Assembly (NCBI GenBank): GCA_031263985.1
Contig: JAISER010000061.1
Coordinates: 1 to 47,808 of the forward strand
Length of the DNA stretch: 47,808 bases
DNA from: Clostridiales bacterium
GTDB taxonomy: Bacteria > Bacillota > Clostridia > Lachnospirales > JAISER01
Direction of reading: 5' to 3'
Below are positions 25,901 to 34,423 of the stretch, piece after piece (the stretch's first letter is position 1; every line of letters begins with the position of its first letter). The notes under the pieces were generated by a model that was given only the letters and a program-made list of their open reading frames with translations, was not told the origin of the DNA and did not search any database. The translations under genes and the position numbers were made by a program.

Positions 25901-27229
25901 ATGGATACTATACAATATTTAAAGAATATGTTGGAATCTATTATACTGGTTAGAGAACCGACGTTTGACATAAAGCCAGATGACATCGTGGACGAGATGG
26001 GCTGGCGTGAAGTGACGTCTCTGTTCAAGACGCTGCACTTGCAGTTGCTTGAACTTTCGGAATATTCAAGTTCTTTAGGCAATGGAAACCTTGACGTTGA
26101 CTATCCCCCGAAGAAAAATTACCTTACGTCCGGCCTTAAGCTGCTTCATTCCAATCTACAGCATCTTACATGGAAAGTAGGCGAGATATCCCGAGGCAAT
26201 TACAATCAAAAAGTCAGTTTTATGGGCGACTTTTCAACATACTTTAACAATATGACCGAAAAGCTTAAACGTCGTGAAGAGCAAGTCGCGGAATCCAGAA
26301 AGCTTCTGGAGGCGATACTCAGCTATTCGGATCTAAATATATACGTTATAGACGCTCAGACGGGAGCCGTTATATTCGCGAAAACCAAGAATCAATCGTT
26401 TTCCGACGAAAAGCGCAAGGCGATTCAAAATGATGTGATAAACGTTTTAGTCGATAAATTTAAAAATTCGGCTGAAAAGGAGATAGATTGGAATTTTTTT
26501 TCTAAACATGAAAATACTTGGTATAAAACAAAGTCGATGAAGATTGACTGGACGGACACGAGCGAAGCGTATTTTAACATGCTTCTGGACATTTCGGAAG
26601 AAAGAGAGGTGCAGGAAGAACTTAAAAAAGCGACGCTTATAGATGTCAAAACAGGCGTCTATAACACCGCTTACGCCATGAACGCGCTTAAATCCCTGCT
26701 TTCTCACAGCGAGGCGTTTACTCTTTGCTTCTTTGACATAGATTTACTTAAGCAGACGAATGACACGCTCGGCCACGCTATAGGCGACAAGCTTATATCA
26801 TCGTTTGTAAACGTCGTTATGTCAGTTATAAGGGAAAATGATTCGTTTTGCAGAATAGGCGGCGATGAGTTTTTGCTTATATTGCCGCAGACGGACGAAA
26901 AAGACTCGTGTAAGATTATTGACCGAATAATGAAAAAAGCCGACGACATAAATAAAACCGGCGAAAACGAATTTGAAATTTCCTTCAGTTACGGTAACGA
27001 AACCGTGGAAGCGGGCGATGATCCGGCGAGTCCTCAGGATATCATAGACCGCGCGGACAATAAGATGTACATCTATAAAAAAGAGAAAAAAGCCAATCTT
27101 CTAAAAAATAAAAAAACGCCGAATCCCGTGAAAACTCAGTTGAATATAGCGCCGCGGCCTGATGAGCCTCCCAAAAACGAAACGCCTAAAACCCTGAAAA
27201 CTCAACAAAATATCTGGCCCAAGCGTTGA
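25901..27229 (+). CDS. Diguanylate cyclase (HAMP-like, PAS-like, GGDEF)
   Basis: The 442-residue product should make cyclic di-GMP from two GTP. The GGDEF motif is intact (RIGGDEFLLIL, residues 318-328), with FFDIDLLKQTNDTLGHAIGD before it. Residues about 85-125 look HAMP-like (VGEISRGNYNQKVSFMGDF) but no membrane segment is present, so it is probably soluble. About 130-240 is a PAS-like sensor. The C-terminal 40 residues are Pro/Lys/Asn-rich, with a loose duplication (NPVKTQLNIAP and KTLKTQQNIWP). The ribosome site GGGTGTGAAA is weak. A strong terminator follows. Input may come from the nearby V4R protein. Confidence 0.88.
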   Translation: MDTIQYLKNMLESIILVREPTFDIKPDDIVDEMGWREVTSLFKTLHLQLLELSEYSSSLGNGNLDVDYPPKKNYLTSGLKLLHSNLQHLTWKVGEISRGNYNQKVSFMGDFSTYFNNMTEKLKRREEQVAESRKLLEAILSYSDLNIYVIDAQTGAVIFAKTKNQSFSDEKRKAIQNDVINVLVDKFKNSAEKEIDWNFFSKHENTWYKTKSMKIDWTDTSEAYFNMLLDISEEREVQEELKKATLIDVKTGVYNTAYAMNALKSLLSHSEAFTLCFFDIDLLKQTNDTLGHAIGDKLISSFVNVVMSVIRENDSFCRIGGDEFLLILPQTDEKDSCKIIDRIMKKADDINKTGENEFEISFSYGNETVEAGDDPASPQDIIDRADNKMYIYKKEKKANLLKNKKTPNPVKTQLNIAPRPDEPPKNETPKTLKTQQNIWPKR

Positions 27230-27231
27230 AC

Positions 27232-27275
27232 GCGCGTTTGAAAATCATTTGTTTAGGATTTTCAGACGCGCTTTT
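27232..27275 (+). terminator. Terminator of the GGDEF gene
   Basis: GCGCGTTTGAAAATC (27232-27246) pairs with GATTTTCAGACGCGC (27257-27271) over 15 positions with one G-T pair, then TTTTGTTT. Confidence 0.88.
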
Positions 27276-27343
27276 GTTTCGCCGACATTTTCGGCGTATC
27301 ATTCGCTAAGAAAAATATCGCTTAGCCGTTCGACGAATTGAAC

Positions 27344-27371
27344 TTGAAATTGAGGACAAATATGGTATTAT
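27344..27371 (+). promoter_or_regulatory. Probable glgA promoter
   Basis: TTGAAA (27344-27349), 16 bases, TATTAT (27366-27371); overlapping alternatives (TTGAAC at 27338, a second TATTAT at 27371) exist. Element A5 lies between this promoter and glgA. Otherwise 27230-27628 holds only the upstream terminator. Confidence 0.5.
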
Positions 27372-27441
27372 ATTATAAGGAAGACTGGATTTCGCATCGT
27401 CGTTTTTTCGTTGCGCGTCCTTTTCGACGTATCATAAGTTC

Positions 27442-27609
27442 TAAGAGCCTGTTTAATATCTCCATTTCGCGTCTTTTCGGCTTATTTTTCGCCACGCTTT
27501 GTCAGCGCTCTTTGCGTATATTCTTCGAATACGCGGCGTTCGCGCTCCCGCGTTTGGCGAAAAATCCTAACGGAAATCCGCTAAAAGCGAGATCTTGAAT
27601 GGGCTATAA
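27442..27609 (+). mobile_element. Family A miniature element, copy A5
   Basis: About 168 bases. Left end TAAGAGCCTGTTTAATATCT is identical to A3; the right end GATCTTGAATGGGCTATAAC has diverged. Body as in A3. It ends about 20 bases before the glgA start, so it would be in the untranslated leader. Confidence 0.82.
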
Positions 27610-27628
27610 CATGGAAAGGTCAGAAAAT

Positions 27629-29068
27629 ATGAGCGATATTAAGATTTTATTTGTATCGTCCGAAGTGTCGCCGTACGCTAAGAGCGGCGGACTTGGCGAT
27701 GTCTTAGGCTCTTTGCCAAAAGAATTGTCGCGTTTGGGCGCGGACGCGAGAGTGGTTTTCCCCAAGTACAAAACAATTGACCCGCGATTTTTGCAAAGCG
27801 CTAAAATGGAATATCGCCTTCCCGTAAAACTTGGATGGCGTTCGCAAGACGCCGTGATATTGTCGATAGAAGACGATATACCGACATATCTAATAGAGAA
27901 CGACTTTTATTTCGGGCGCGACGGACTTTACGGCTATTGGGACGACGACGAGAGGTTCGCCTTCTTTACCAAAGCCGCGTTGGAAATGATTAACATAGTT
28001 GAGTTTGAGCCGGATATAATACATTTTAACGACTGGCAAACCGCGCTTGGTCCGGTTTTTCTTAAAGACTTTTACGCCGGGTTTAAGCTTTACAGGAATA
28101 TAAAGTCGGTCTTTACAATACACAATATACAACATCAAGGGAATTTTGAAAAACATAAGCTCGAGCGTATCGGTCTTAACGAAGGTTATTTCACTGATGA
28201 CAAGCTTGAATTTTACGGCAGGTTCAGCTTTATGAAAGGCGGCCTCTTGTACGCTGACGCTATAACGACCGTAAGCGAAACGTATGGCGCTGAAATACAG
28301 ACGCCCGAATACGGCTACAGCATGGACGGATTGCTCCGGTCGAACGCCCATAAGCTGCGCGGCGTACTGAACGGCATAGACGCGAAAAAATATGACCCTG
28401 AAACGAACAAGGACATATACGTAAATTTCGGCGTAGAAGACGTCGAGCTTGATACAGGTAAAAAACGCGAGAACAAGCGCGCGCTTCAGGCGGAACTTGG
28501 TCTGCCTCAGTCTGACGAGCCTTTGATCGGCGTCATATCGCGCCTCGCTCATCAAAAAGGGCTTGACCTTATATCCGTGGCTCTTGAAGAGCTTATGAAT
28601 ATGGGCGTGCAAATGGCGGTTCTTGGCACAGGCGAGGAAAATTATGAAAATCTGCTGCGCAATACCGCTTGGAGATACCCCGACCGTATGAGCGCCAACA
28701 TATATTTCAGCGATGTTCTCGCTCAGAAGATTTACGCCGGCGTGGATATTTTTCTTATGCCGTCCCTGTTTGAGCCGTGTGGACTCGGGCAGCTTTTCGC
28801 TATGCGCTATGGATCCGTGCCCGTCGTGCGTCACACCGGCGGTCTCTGCGACACTGTCCGCCCTCACGACGAACCGGACGCGACAGGGTTCGTGTTTAAC
28901 GACTATTTGGCCAGCGGCATGATGTGGGCTTTAAACGAAGCCATAAGCGTTTATAGATTTGATAAAAATAAATGGAAGCGTATTATGCTGAATGGAATGA
29001 AAAGTGACTTTTCATGGAAAACGTCAGCGTCAAAATATCTTGATCTGTATGAAAGCCTGAAAAAATAG
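27629..29068 (+). CDS. glgA: Glycogen synthase (ADP-glucose, GT5)
   Basis: A 479-residue glucosyltransferase that extends alpha-1,4-glucan from ADP-glucose. The donor-binding motif KSGGLGDV is at residues 18-25. Conserved segments include DIIHFNDWQTALGPVF, FTIHNIQHQGNF, GVISRLAHQKGLDLI and LMPSLFEPCGLGQLFAMRYG. ATG 27629 has AAAGG nine bases upstream; earlier in-frame ATGs (27599, 27611) lie at or beside the end of element A5 and would add residues not seen in the family. No other glg gene is in the window. Confidence 0.93.
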   Translation: MSDIKILFVSSEVSPYAKSGGLGDVLGSLPKELSRLGADARVVFPKYKTIDPRFLQSAKMEYRLPVKLGWRSQDAVILSIEDDIPTYLIENDFYFGRDGLYGYWDDDERFAFFTKAALEMINIVEFEPDIIHFNDWQTALGPVFLKDFYAGFKLYRNIKSVFTIHNIQHQGNFEKHKLERIGLNEGYFTDDKLEFYGRFSFMKGGLLYADAITTVSETYGAEIQTPEYGYSMDGLLRSNAHKLRGVLNGIDAKKYDPETNKDIYVNFGVEDVELDTGKKRENKRALQAELGLPQSDEPLIGVISRLAHQKGLDLISVALEELMNMGVQMAVLGTGEENYENLLRNTAWRYPDRMSANIYFSDVLAQKIYAGVDIFLMPSLFEPCGLGQLFAMRYGSVPVVRHTGGLCDTVRPHDEPDATGFVFNDYLASGMMWALNEAISVYRFDKNKWKRIMLNGMKSDFSWKTSASKYLDLYESLKK

Positions 29069-29102
29069 GCCTCTTTAGAAAACTCGCCTATATTCTATAA
29101 AG

Positions 29103-29153
29103 AGTCCGTCGCGGTTGCGTTCCTTGCCCTTAATCGTGGCATCGCGACGGACT
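29103..29153 (+). terminator. Inverted repeat after glgA, possible terminator
   Basis: AGTCCGTCGCG (29103-29113) pairs perfectly with CGCGACGGACT (29143-29153); the loop is 29 bases and no T-run follows. It may end glgA transcription or be another repeat. The rest of 29069-29375 is element B3 and unremarkable sequence. Confidence 0.45.
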
Positions 29154-29256
29154 TTGCGCGCCGTACGCGGCGGAGCCGCTCAATATTCGTAGAATCCTAT
29201 CCAACAATAAGAAAAGCCGTTATAATAAATAATATACAAGCGATGAAGAAAATTAT

Positions 29257-29356
29257 CGGACCTGTCTTGGAACCTGACTTCGACGGATTCACGAACGGAT
29301 TTTTTCGCAAGGCGAGGATTTCGCTGAACGCCGCATTGTGGAAAGTTCGCCGCCTT
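29257..29356 (+). mobile_element. Family B miniature element, copy B3 (right end missing)
   Basis: Begins with GGACCTGTCTTGGAACCTGA and continues through GACGGATTCACGA and CGCAAGGCGAGG, which match B4. The right inverted end is absent, so it is truncated. It stops about 20 bases from the end of the DUF445 gene. Confidence 0.7.
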
Positions 29357-29375
29357 AATTGACAAGCGGCGGCGT

Positions 29376-30425
29376 TTAAATATTACGAAACAGAAGCGTC
29401 GCCAAACCTATAAGAAACCCCAGAACGCCGCCCAACGCCGTTATCATTCCAAGCTCTTTACGTATTACCGACAACGTCAGCTTTTCGCTCTCCTCAACGC
29501 TAAACCCATTTATACGCGCTTCGACGAAACCGGATATGCGTATATTGTCCGCCGCGAATGAAGCGCACACGTTAAGCGCCGCGTTTATAACCAGTTTTAT
29601 AACGCTTTCGTCGATCATGGCCAAAACGCCGCCCGCGTCAACGCGCGAGAAAACGCTTTTTAAGGAATCTCCTTTCACTCCGTTTTCTATGAACGCTTGA
29701 AGCTTTTCATCGAAGTTCGCGTCGCACCTTAGAGCGATTTCGTAAAGCGTCGGCTCCGTTTTCTTCAAAAGCGCGTCATCTTCTAAAATTTTCTCTATAT
29801 ATCTTTTAATATTGCCGGCTATTTTTTCTTTACTTATAAAAACGCCTACAAAGTGGCTTACATTGTTGTCAAAAAATCCACGCACCGCCTTAACAAGCCA
29901 CGCGTTGAACGCGTCATCATTTTCGACCGCGTCAAAAATCCGGCAGGCTAACGGTATCAGAACGGGCATCGCGGGACTTTTTTTCATATAGTCCAACAAA
30001 GCGTCAGAAGCGGAGCGAACCGTCTTGTCGCTTAGCTCGCCGATTACCGTCTTAGCGGCGGACTTTACCTCGTTCCAGCAGTCGTCGCCTAACAGCCGCT
30101 CCGCGTGACTGTCAACCGTTTCGCCGCTTTCATCCGAATCGCGAAACCTGGCCATAATCTTTTCCGCTATACGGTTCGCCGCGTCGCTAGACGTCACGGC
30201 CGCCATTATCACATCCGGCGTTAATAAGCTTTGTTCGACGACTTGCCCAACGGCGCGGGCGAGCCGAAGCCGTTCTTTAGGTATTACGCCCGGCGTGAAC
30301 GGAAGGCGCAAGCCAAACAGCCTCTTTTCTCTATAAGGGCGAAAAAGCATCTTTACGGCGATCCAATTCGTGATATATCCTATAAGCGCGCCTGTGACAG
30401 GCGTTAAGATTACATAAAAATCCAT
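29376..30425 (-). CDS. DUF445 membrane protein (YheB type)
   Basis: The 349-residue product has a hydrophobic N-terminus (PVTGALIGYITNWIAVKMLF) and a hydrophobic C-terminal helix (ALGGVLGFLIGLATLLF). These frame a long helical region that lies on one side of the membrane. FRPYREKRLFGLRLPFTPG near residue 30 is the family signature. The function of DUF445 proteins is not well defined. I use the ATG at 30425, which has AAAGGAG nine bases upstream, instead of an in-frame TTG at 30449. It runs divergently from zapA. Confidence 0.85.
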   Translation of the reverse strand: MDFYVILTPVTGALIGYITNWIAVKMLFRPYREKRLFGLRLPFTPGVIPKERLRLARAVGQVVEQSLLTPDVIMAAVTSSDAANRIAEKIMARFRDSDESGETVDSHAERLLGDDCWNEVKSAAKTVIGELSDKTVRSASDALLDYMKKSPAMPVLIPLACRIFDAVENDDAFNAWLVKAVRGFFDNNVSHFVGVFISKEKIAGNIKRYIEKILEDDALLKKTEPTLYEIALRCDANFDEKLQAFIENGVKGDSLKSVFSRVDAGGVLAMIDESVIKLVINAALNVCASFAADNIRISGFVEARINGFSVEESEKLTLSVIRKELGMITALGGVLGFLIGLATLLFRNI

Positions 30426-30529
30426 TACGCCACGCTCCTTTTCAAGCACCTTCTTCTCCGGCGCACTCTATTTTAGGCTGAGTTCAGCGTTGCGATTTTT
30501 TTAAATACGCTTAAAAATATACGATTAGT

Positions 30530-30559
30530 TTGCGAACAAGTCTATATTTATGTTATAAT
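30530..30559 (+). promoter_or_regulatory. zapA promoter
   Basis: TTGCGA (30530-30535), 18 bases, TATAAT (30554-30559), about 50 bases before zapA. Confidence 0.65.
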
Positions 30560-30609
30560 CATCGATAATAATCTGGCGCGTTACGAAAAAATCCGAAAGG
30601 AGGGACGGA

Positions 30610-31041
30610 ATGGACGATAAAAACACGGTGGAAGTTGTCATAGACGGTGAAATTGTAACGCTGTCGGGTACGGAAAGCGCGGAGTACATCCAAAAGCTGG
30701 CGCTGTACATAGACAGGAAAATTAGCGAACTGTCGGGCGGCAAGAAGTTTTTCGGCGTCAATTCATTTACGAAAACCCTTCTGATAGCCGCAAATATAGC
30801 TGACGACATGTTTAAAGAGAAGGAAAACGCCGAAAACGTTCGAAAAACTTTAGCTTTACGAGAGACTGAAATAGAGCGGCTGAAAACTGAAAACGCGCGA
30901 TTAGCCGAAGAGGCCGACAAAGCGCTAATATTAGCGAGCGAAAACCTCCGCCTGAAGCAGCGTGTGAAAAGTCTGCAAGAAGACCTGGAACAAGACGAAA
31001 AGACTCAAGCGGTGTCTCATATTAAATTGAAAAGATTGTGA
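30610..31041 (+). CDS. zapA: Cell division protein ZapA
   Basis: A 143-residue FtsZ-ring stabiliser. The N-terminal beta-alpha domain (VEVVIDGEIVTLSGTESAEY, then IQKLALYIDRKISEL) is followed by a long coiled coil (about 65-135) used for dimer and tetramer formation. The length is at the high end for ZapA because of the extended coiled coil. The start follows AAAGGAGGG. The last bases overlap the U32 peptidase start, a pairing that is common in Bacillota. Confidence 0.88.
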   Translation: MDDKNTVEVVIDGEIVTLSGTESAEYIQKLALYIDRKISELSGGKKFFGVNSFTKTLLIAANIADDMFKEKENAENVRKTLALRETEIERLKTENARLAEEADKALILASENLRLKQRVKSLQEDLEQDEKTQAVSHIKLKRL

Positions 31042-33476
31042 TTGATTTGGTTAAAAGCGATATGCCCGAGCTTCTGGCGCCCGCCGGTCGTTTTGAAAGC
31101 GTCGTCGCGGCGGTTAATGGCGGATGCGACGCCGTTTATGTCGGCGGCAAAGCGTTCAGCGCGCGGAGCGGCGCCGACAATTTTTCCGATGACGAGCTTT
31201 GGCGCGTTATGGATTATTGTCATCTGCGCGGCGTTAATGTTTATATCGCCGTGAACACGCTTGTTAAAGAAAGCGAATTCGCGGAACTCTTGCCTTTTAT
31301 CGAGAAAGCGTTCAACGAGGGCGCTGACGCTTTTATAACGCAGGATCTGGGACAAGCCGCCGTTATAAAAGACTATTTACCAAAAGCCATTTTGCACGCC
31401 AGCACGCAGACGGCGGCGTATGACGCGCAGTCGGCGCGATTTTTGGCTGAAATGGCCGGATTCGCGCGCGTTACCGCCGCGCGGGAGGCTTCGCTGAAAG
31501 AGATAACCGCTCTTGCGCGTTCCGTGCCGGCGGAAATAGAGGTTTTCGTTCATGGCGCCGTTTGCGTTTGCTTTTCCGGCAAATGCCTGATGAGCGCGGA
31601 ATTTGGCGGCAGGAGCGGCAATCGCGGCAGATGCGCCCAACCGTGCCGGCAGAGATATTCCGTTTTAAAAAACGGCGAGCGTCTGCGCGATGGTTTTTCG
31701 CTTAGCGCGAAAGACATGATGACGCTTGACATTTTACCTGAAATTGTCGCGACCGGCGTGTCCAGCCTGAAAATAGAAGGACGTATGAAAAGTCCGGAGT
31801 ATGTCGGGCTTACGACAAGACTTTATCGTGAACAGCTCGACAGAATTAGAGACGGCTCTCCGTTCGTTTCGTCGCGCGATACGGACAGCCTGCTTCAAAT
31901 ATTCGGACGCGGCGGTTCGTTTACCGAAGGCTATTTTAAAAAGCGCTCCGGAATCGATATGATAAGCCTGAAGACGCCTAAAAGCGTTGGTCTGAGGGTC
32001 GGAACCGTCGTCAAAACCAACGCGTCAGGCAGATGCTTCATCAAAGCGGAGCGTGAGACGTTTCCTGGAGACGGCGTGGAAATCGACGCGAAAACGCCGG
32101 CGGGCGCCTTCTTAAACCGCAATTGTAAACCGGGGGAACGTTTGTTTATAGACTTGCCTAAAACGTCCGGCGTTCGTGTCGGCGATAAAGTTTTTCGCAC
32201 GTTCGATAAAAAGCTTAATGACGAATTGAGCGGTTTTTATTCCCGCGATACGCGGAAGATGACGATTTTGTGCGAGGTCAAGGCGCGCGTGGGCGAACCG
32301 CTCGAAATAACGCTTAAAAACGATTTCGCCGCCGCCACGTTAAAAGGCGCCGTCGTGTCGGAAGCGTTGACACGCCCTATGAACGGCGAGATCCTAGAGC
32401 GCGTTGGCAAAACGGGCGACTATCCGTTTGAATTTAAATTTTCGAACTGTGACATAGGCGAAAACGTATTTATAAGCGTCGGCCAAATAAATGAACTTAA
32501 ACGCGCAGTTGTCAAGCGCTTTTCCCAAAACCTTACAGCCTTTCGCAAAAGAGCCGACAGGTTGGCATATCCGCCGCGTTTGTTTCACCCTGAGGTTAAC
32601 CGCGTCGCCGATTCTAAAATAAACGTGCAAATAACCGATCCATCCATGTTTGATAGCGCGCTGGCGGAAGGCGTAAACATAATATACGTCGAAGCGTCCC
32701 GCATGTTACCGGATATGTCCGCTAAAGCGCATGAGAACGGCAGCTTGCTTTACGCGGCGCTGCCGGCTTACTTAGACCACGCGCGCGCGGAGGAACTTGT
32801 AAGAGAGTGTCGCGGCGCGGGAGCGGACGGTTTTTTAGCCAGAACTCTGGGCCAGCTTGGAACGCTTAAATTTTTGCATAAGCGACTAAAGGGCGGAACT
32901 GATTTTTATGAGAAAAAGACAGCGGCTGACTATGGGATGAATATCTTTAATTCGCGCGCGAAGGCTTTTGTTTTGCGCTATGCGGACACGGTTTGTCTAT
33001 CCGCGGAGCTGTCCTTTGAAGAAGCCGCCGCTATCGCCGGAGATAAAACGGAGATGATAATACATGGCCGCTTGCCGCTGATGACGACAAGACAATGCCC
33101 CGCCGGGTTATACGGCGGTGAAAGCGGCGGATTGTGCGCCGCGCGCGAATCTAATGACGGCTACGCGCTTTTAGACCGCAAAGGCGCTGTCTTGCCAGTT
33201 TCCAGGGATTGCGACGCGTGCATAGCGCATATTTTAAGTCCGCGCGCGCTTTTCACTATGGATATGGCTAAAAAACTCACCGCGGTTAACGTTGGCGCGT
33301 TTCGCGTCGTCTTGACCTCCGAAACGAACGAGCGGGCGCGTGAAATCGTCCGTGGCTATGTCAAGGCGCTGGAGCCTGGAGTTTCGCCGGAAACAATCAA
33401 TGAAATCGCGGAGCGTATGAAAGCGCTCTATGATGAGGGCGTGACTTGCGGCCGCCTCGCTAACGGCGTTTTCTGA
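31038..33476 (+). CDS. U32 family peptidase with DUF3656 region
   Basis: An 812-residue member of the U32 (collagenase-like, RlhA/YrrO-related) family. The N-terminal U32 core begins ELLAPAGRFESVVAAVNGG. It holds the cysteine-rich VCVCFSGKCLMSAEFGGRSG followed by NRGRCAQPCRQRY and KDMMTLDILPEI. The C-terminal half is the usual extra region, with a second cysteine set (TTRQCPAGLYG, RDCDACIAH). Some relatives modify tRNA or 23S rRNA instead of cutting protein, so the name is conservative. The start is GTG 31038, overlapping the zapA stop by four bases; an ATG at 31062 is the alternative. Confidence 0.9.
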   Translation: MIDLVKSDMPELLAPAGRFESVVAAVNGGCDAVYVGGKAFSARSGADNFSDDELWRVMDYCHLRGVNVYIAVNTLVKESEFAELLPFIEKAFNEGADAFITQDLGQAAVIKDYLPKAILHASTQTAAYDAQSARFLAEMAGFARVTAAREASLKEITALARSVPAEIEVFVHGAVCVCFSGKCLMSAEFGGRSGNRGRCAQPCRQRYSVLKNGERLRDGFSLSAKDMMTLDILPEIVATGVSSLKIEGRMKSPEYVGLTTRLYREQLDRIRDGSPFVSSRDTDSLLQIFGRGGSFTEGYFKKRSGIDMISLKTPKSVGLRVGTVVKTNASGRCFIKAERETFPGDGVEIDAKTPAGAFLNRNCKPGERLFIDLPKTSGVRVGDKVFRTFDKKLNDELSGFYSRDTRKMTILCEVKARVGEPLEITLKNDFAAATLKGAVVSEALTRPMNGEILERVGKTGDYPFEFKFSNCDIGENVFISVGQINELKRAVVKRFSQNLTAFRKRADRLAYPPRLFHPEVNRVADSKINVQITDPSMFDSALAEGVNIIYVEASRMLPDMSAKAHENGSLLYAALPAYLDHARAEELVRECRGAGADGFLARTLGQLGTLKFLHKRLKGGTDFYEKKTAADYGMNIFNSRAKAFVLRYADTVCLSAELSFEEAAAIAGDKTEMIIHGRLPLMTTRQCPAGLYGGESGGLCAARESNDGYALLDRKGAVLPVSRDCDACIAHILSPRALFTMDMAKKLTAVNVGAFRVVLTSETNERAREIVRGYVKALEPGVSPETINEIAERMKALYDEGVTCGRLANGVF

Positions 33477-33479
33477 AAT

Positions 33480-33770
33480 ATGCCTGGTCGCGCTCTTGTT
33501 GGTTTCGAACTTCTCGAAGCGGGTAATCAGCGTGAAATCGCCTTTTCTTTCGCGCGGTCTTTAAAGACTAACGTTTCGCCGAAAGAAATCCGTGAACGTT
33601 TGAAACGCCGCCCAAATTTCAGCGAAAAGGCGTGTGGGGGCCAAGCGGCGTTCCGTTATCGCGGGCGACAGGGGTTAATTTTCATTCGCTCCGCGGCGGT
33701 TCATAAACACGTTTCGAAGTTAACCGAAATGCTTTTCCACGATGTTTCAGGGACAAGGCTTTCCGAATGA
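33480..33770 (+). CDS. Doubtful small ORF before the repeat array
   Basis: A 96-residue open frame three bases after the U32 gene, with no visible Shine-Dalgarno. Its last 20 or so residues are translated from the first unit of the tandem repeat. I recognise no domain. It may be a spurious frame or the remains of a gene overrun by the array. Confidence 0.22.
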   Translation: MPGRALVGFELLEAGNQREIAFSFARSLKTNVSPKEIRERLKRRPNFSEKACGGQAAFRYRGRQGLIFIRSAAVHKHVSKLTEMLFHDVSGTRLSE

Positions 33771-34390
33771 AAGGGTTTGAAAGAGGAAACTTTTTTGAGA
33801 AAAAGTTTCCTTCCGATTGGTTTATGAACAAAGTTTACCGCTGACTGAAATGCTTTCCCAAGACGTATTCAAAAATGAAGCCGAGTTTTAGGGACAAGGC
33901 TTTCTGAATGAAAGGGTTTGGTAGAGGAAACTTTTTCTCAAAAAAGTTTCCTTCCGATTGGTTTATGAACAAAATTTACCGCTGACCGGAATGCTTTCCA
34001 AAATATATTCGAAAATGAAGCCGAGTTTTAGGGACAAGGCTTTCTGAATGAAAGGGTTTGAAAGAGGAAACTTTTTCTTGAAAAAGTTTCCTTCCGATTG
34101 GTTTATGAACAAAGTTTACCGCTGACCGAAATACTTTCCAAGAAATATACGAAGGAGAAGCCGAGGTTTAGGGACAAGGCTTTCTGAATGAAAGGGTTTT
34201 GTAGAGGAAACTTTTTCTTGAAAAAGTTTCCTTCCGATTGGTTTATGAACAAAGTTTGCAGCTGACCGAAATACTTTTCTCTGATGTTTTCGGAAACGAA
34301 GCGAAGCTGAGTTTTCGGGACAAAGCTTTTTGAAGGAGAGGGTTTGGGAGAGGAAACTTTTTCTCGAAAAAGTTTCCTCTCCCAAGGTCT
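33708..34390. repeat. Tandem array of five ~140-bp units with family C hairpins
   Basis: Units start about every 140 bases. Each holds GGGACAAGGCTTTCTGAATG, AAAGGGTTTG and then a hairpin GGAAACTTTTT/AAAAAGTTTCC. Hairpins are at 33785-33810, 33926-33951, 34066-34091, 34206-34231 and 34344-34385. The first four end in TTCCGATTGGTTTATGAAC; the last is extended to a 19-bp stem (TTGGGAGAGG.../...CCTCTCCCAA). Loops vary (TGAG, CTCA, CTTG, CTCG) while stems stay perfect. The array fills most of 33477-34423 and ends about 35 bases before the FtsW/RodA start. Confidence 0.88.
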
Positions 34391-34423
34391 TCCACTTCAA
34401 CTAAACCCGCCCGGAGGTCGCGG

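Noticed and set aside
27890..28867. 325-codon minus-strand frame opposite glgA
   Set aside because: Antisense shadow; the plus strand carries full glycogen synthase motifs.
33708..34390. CRISPR-like array at 33.7 kb
   Set aside because: The whole 140-bp unit repeats, including what would be spacers, and no cas gene is near.
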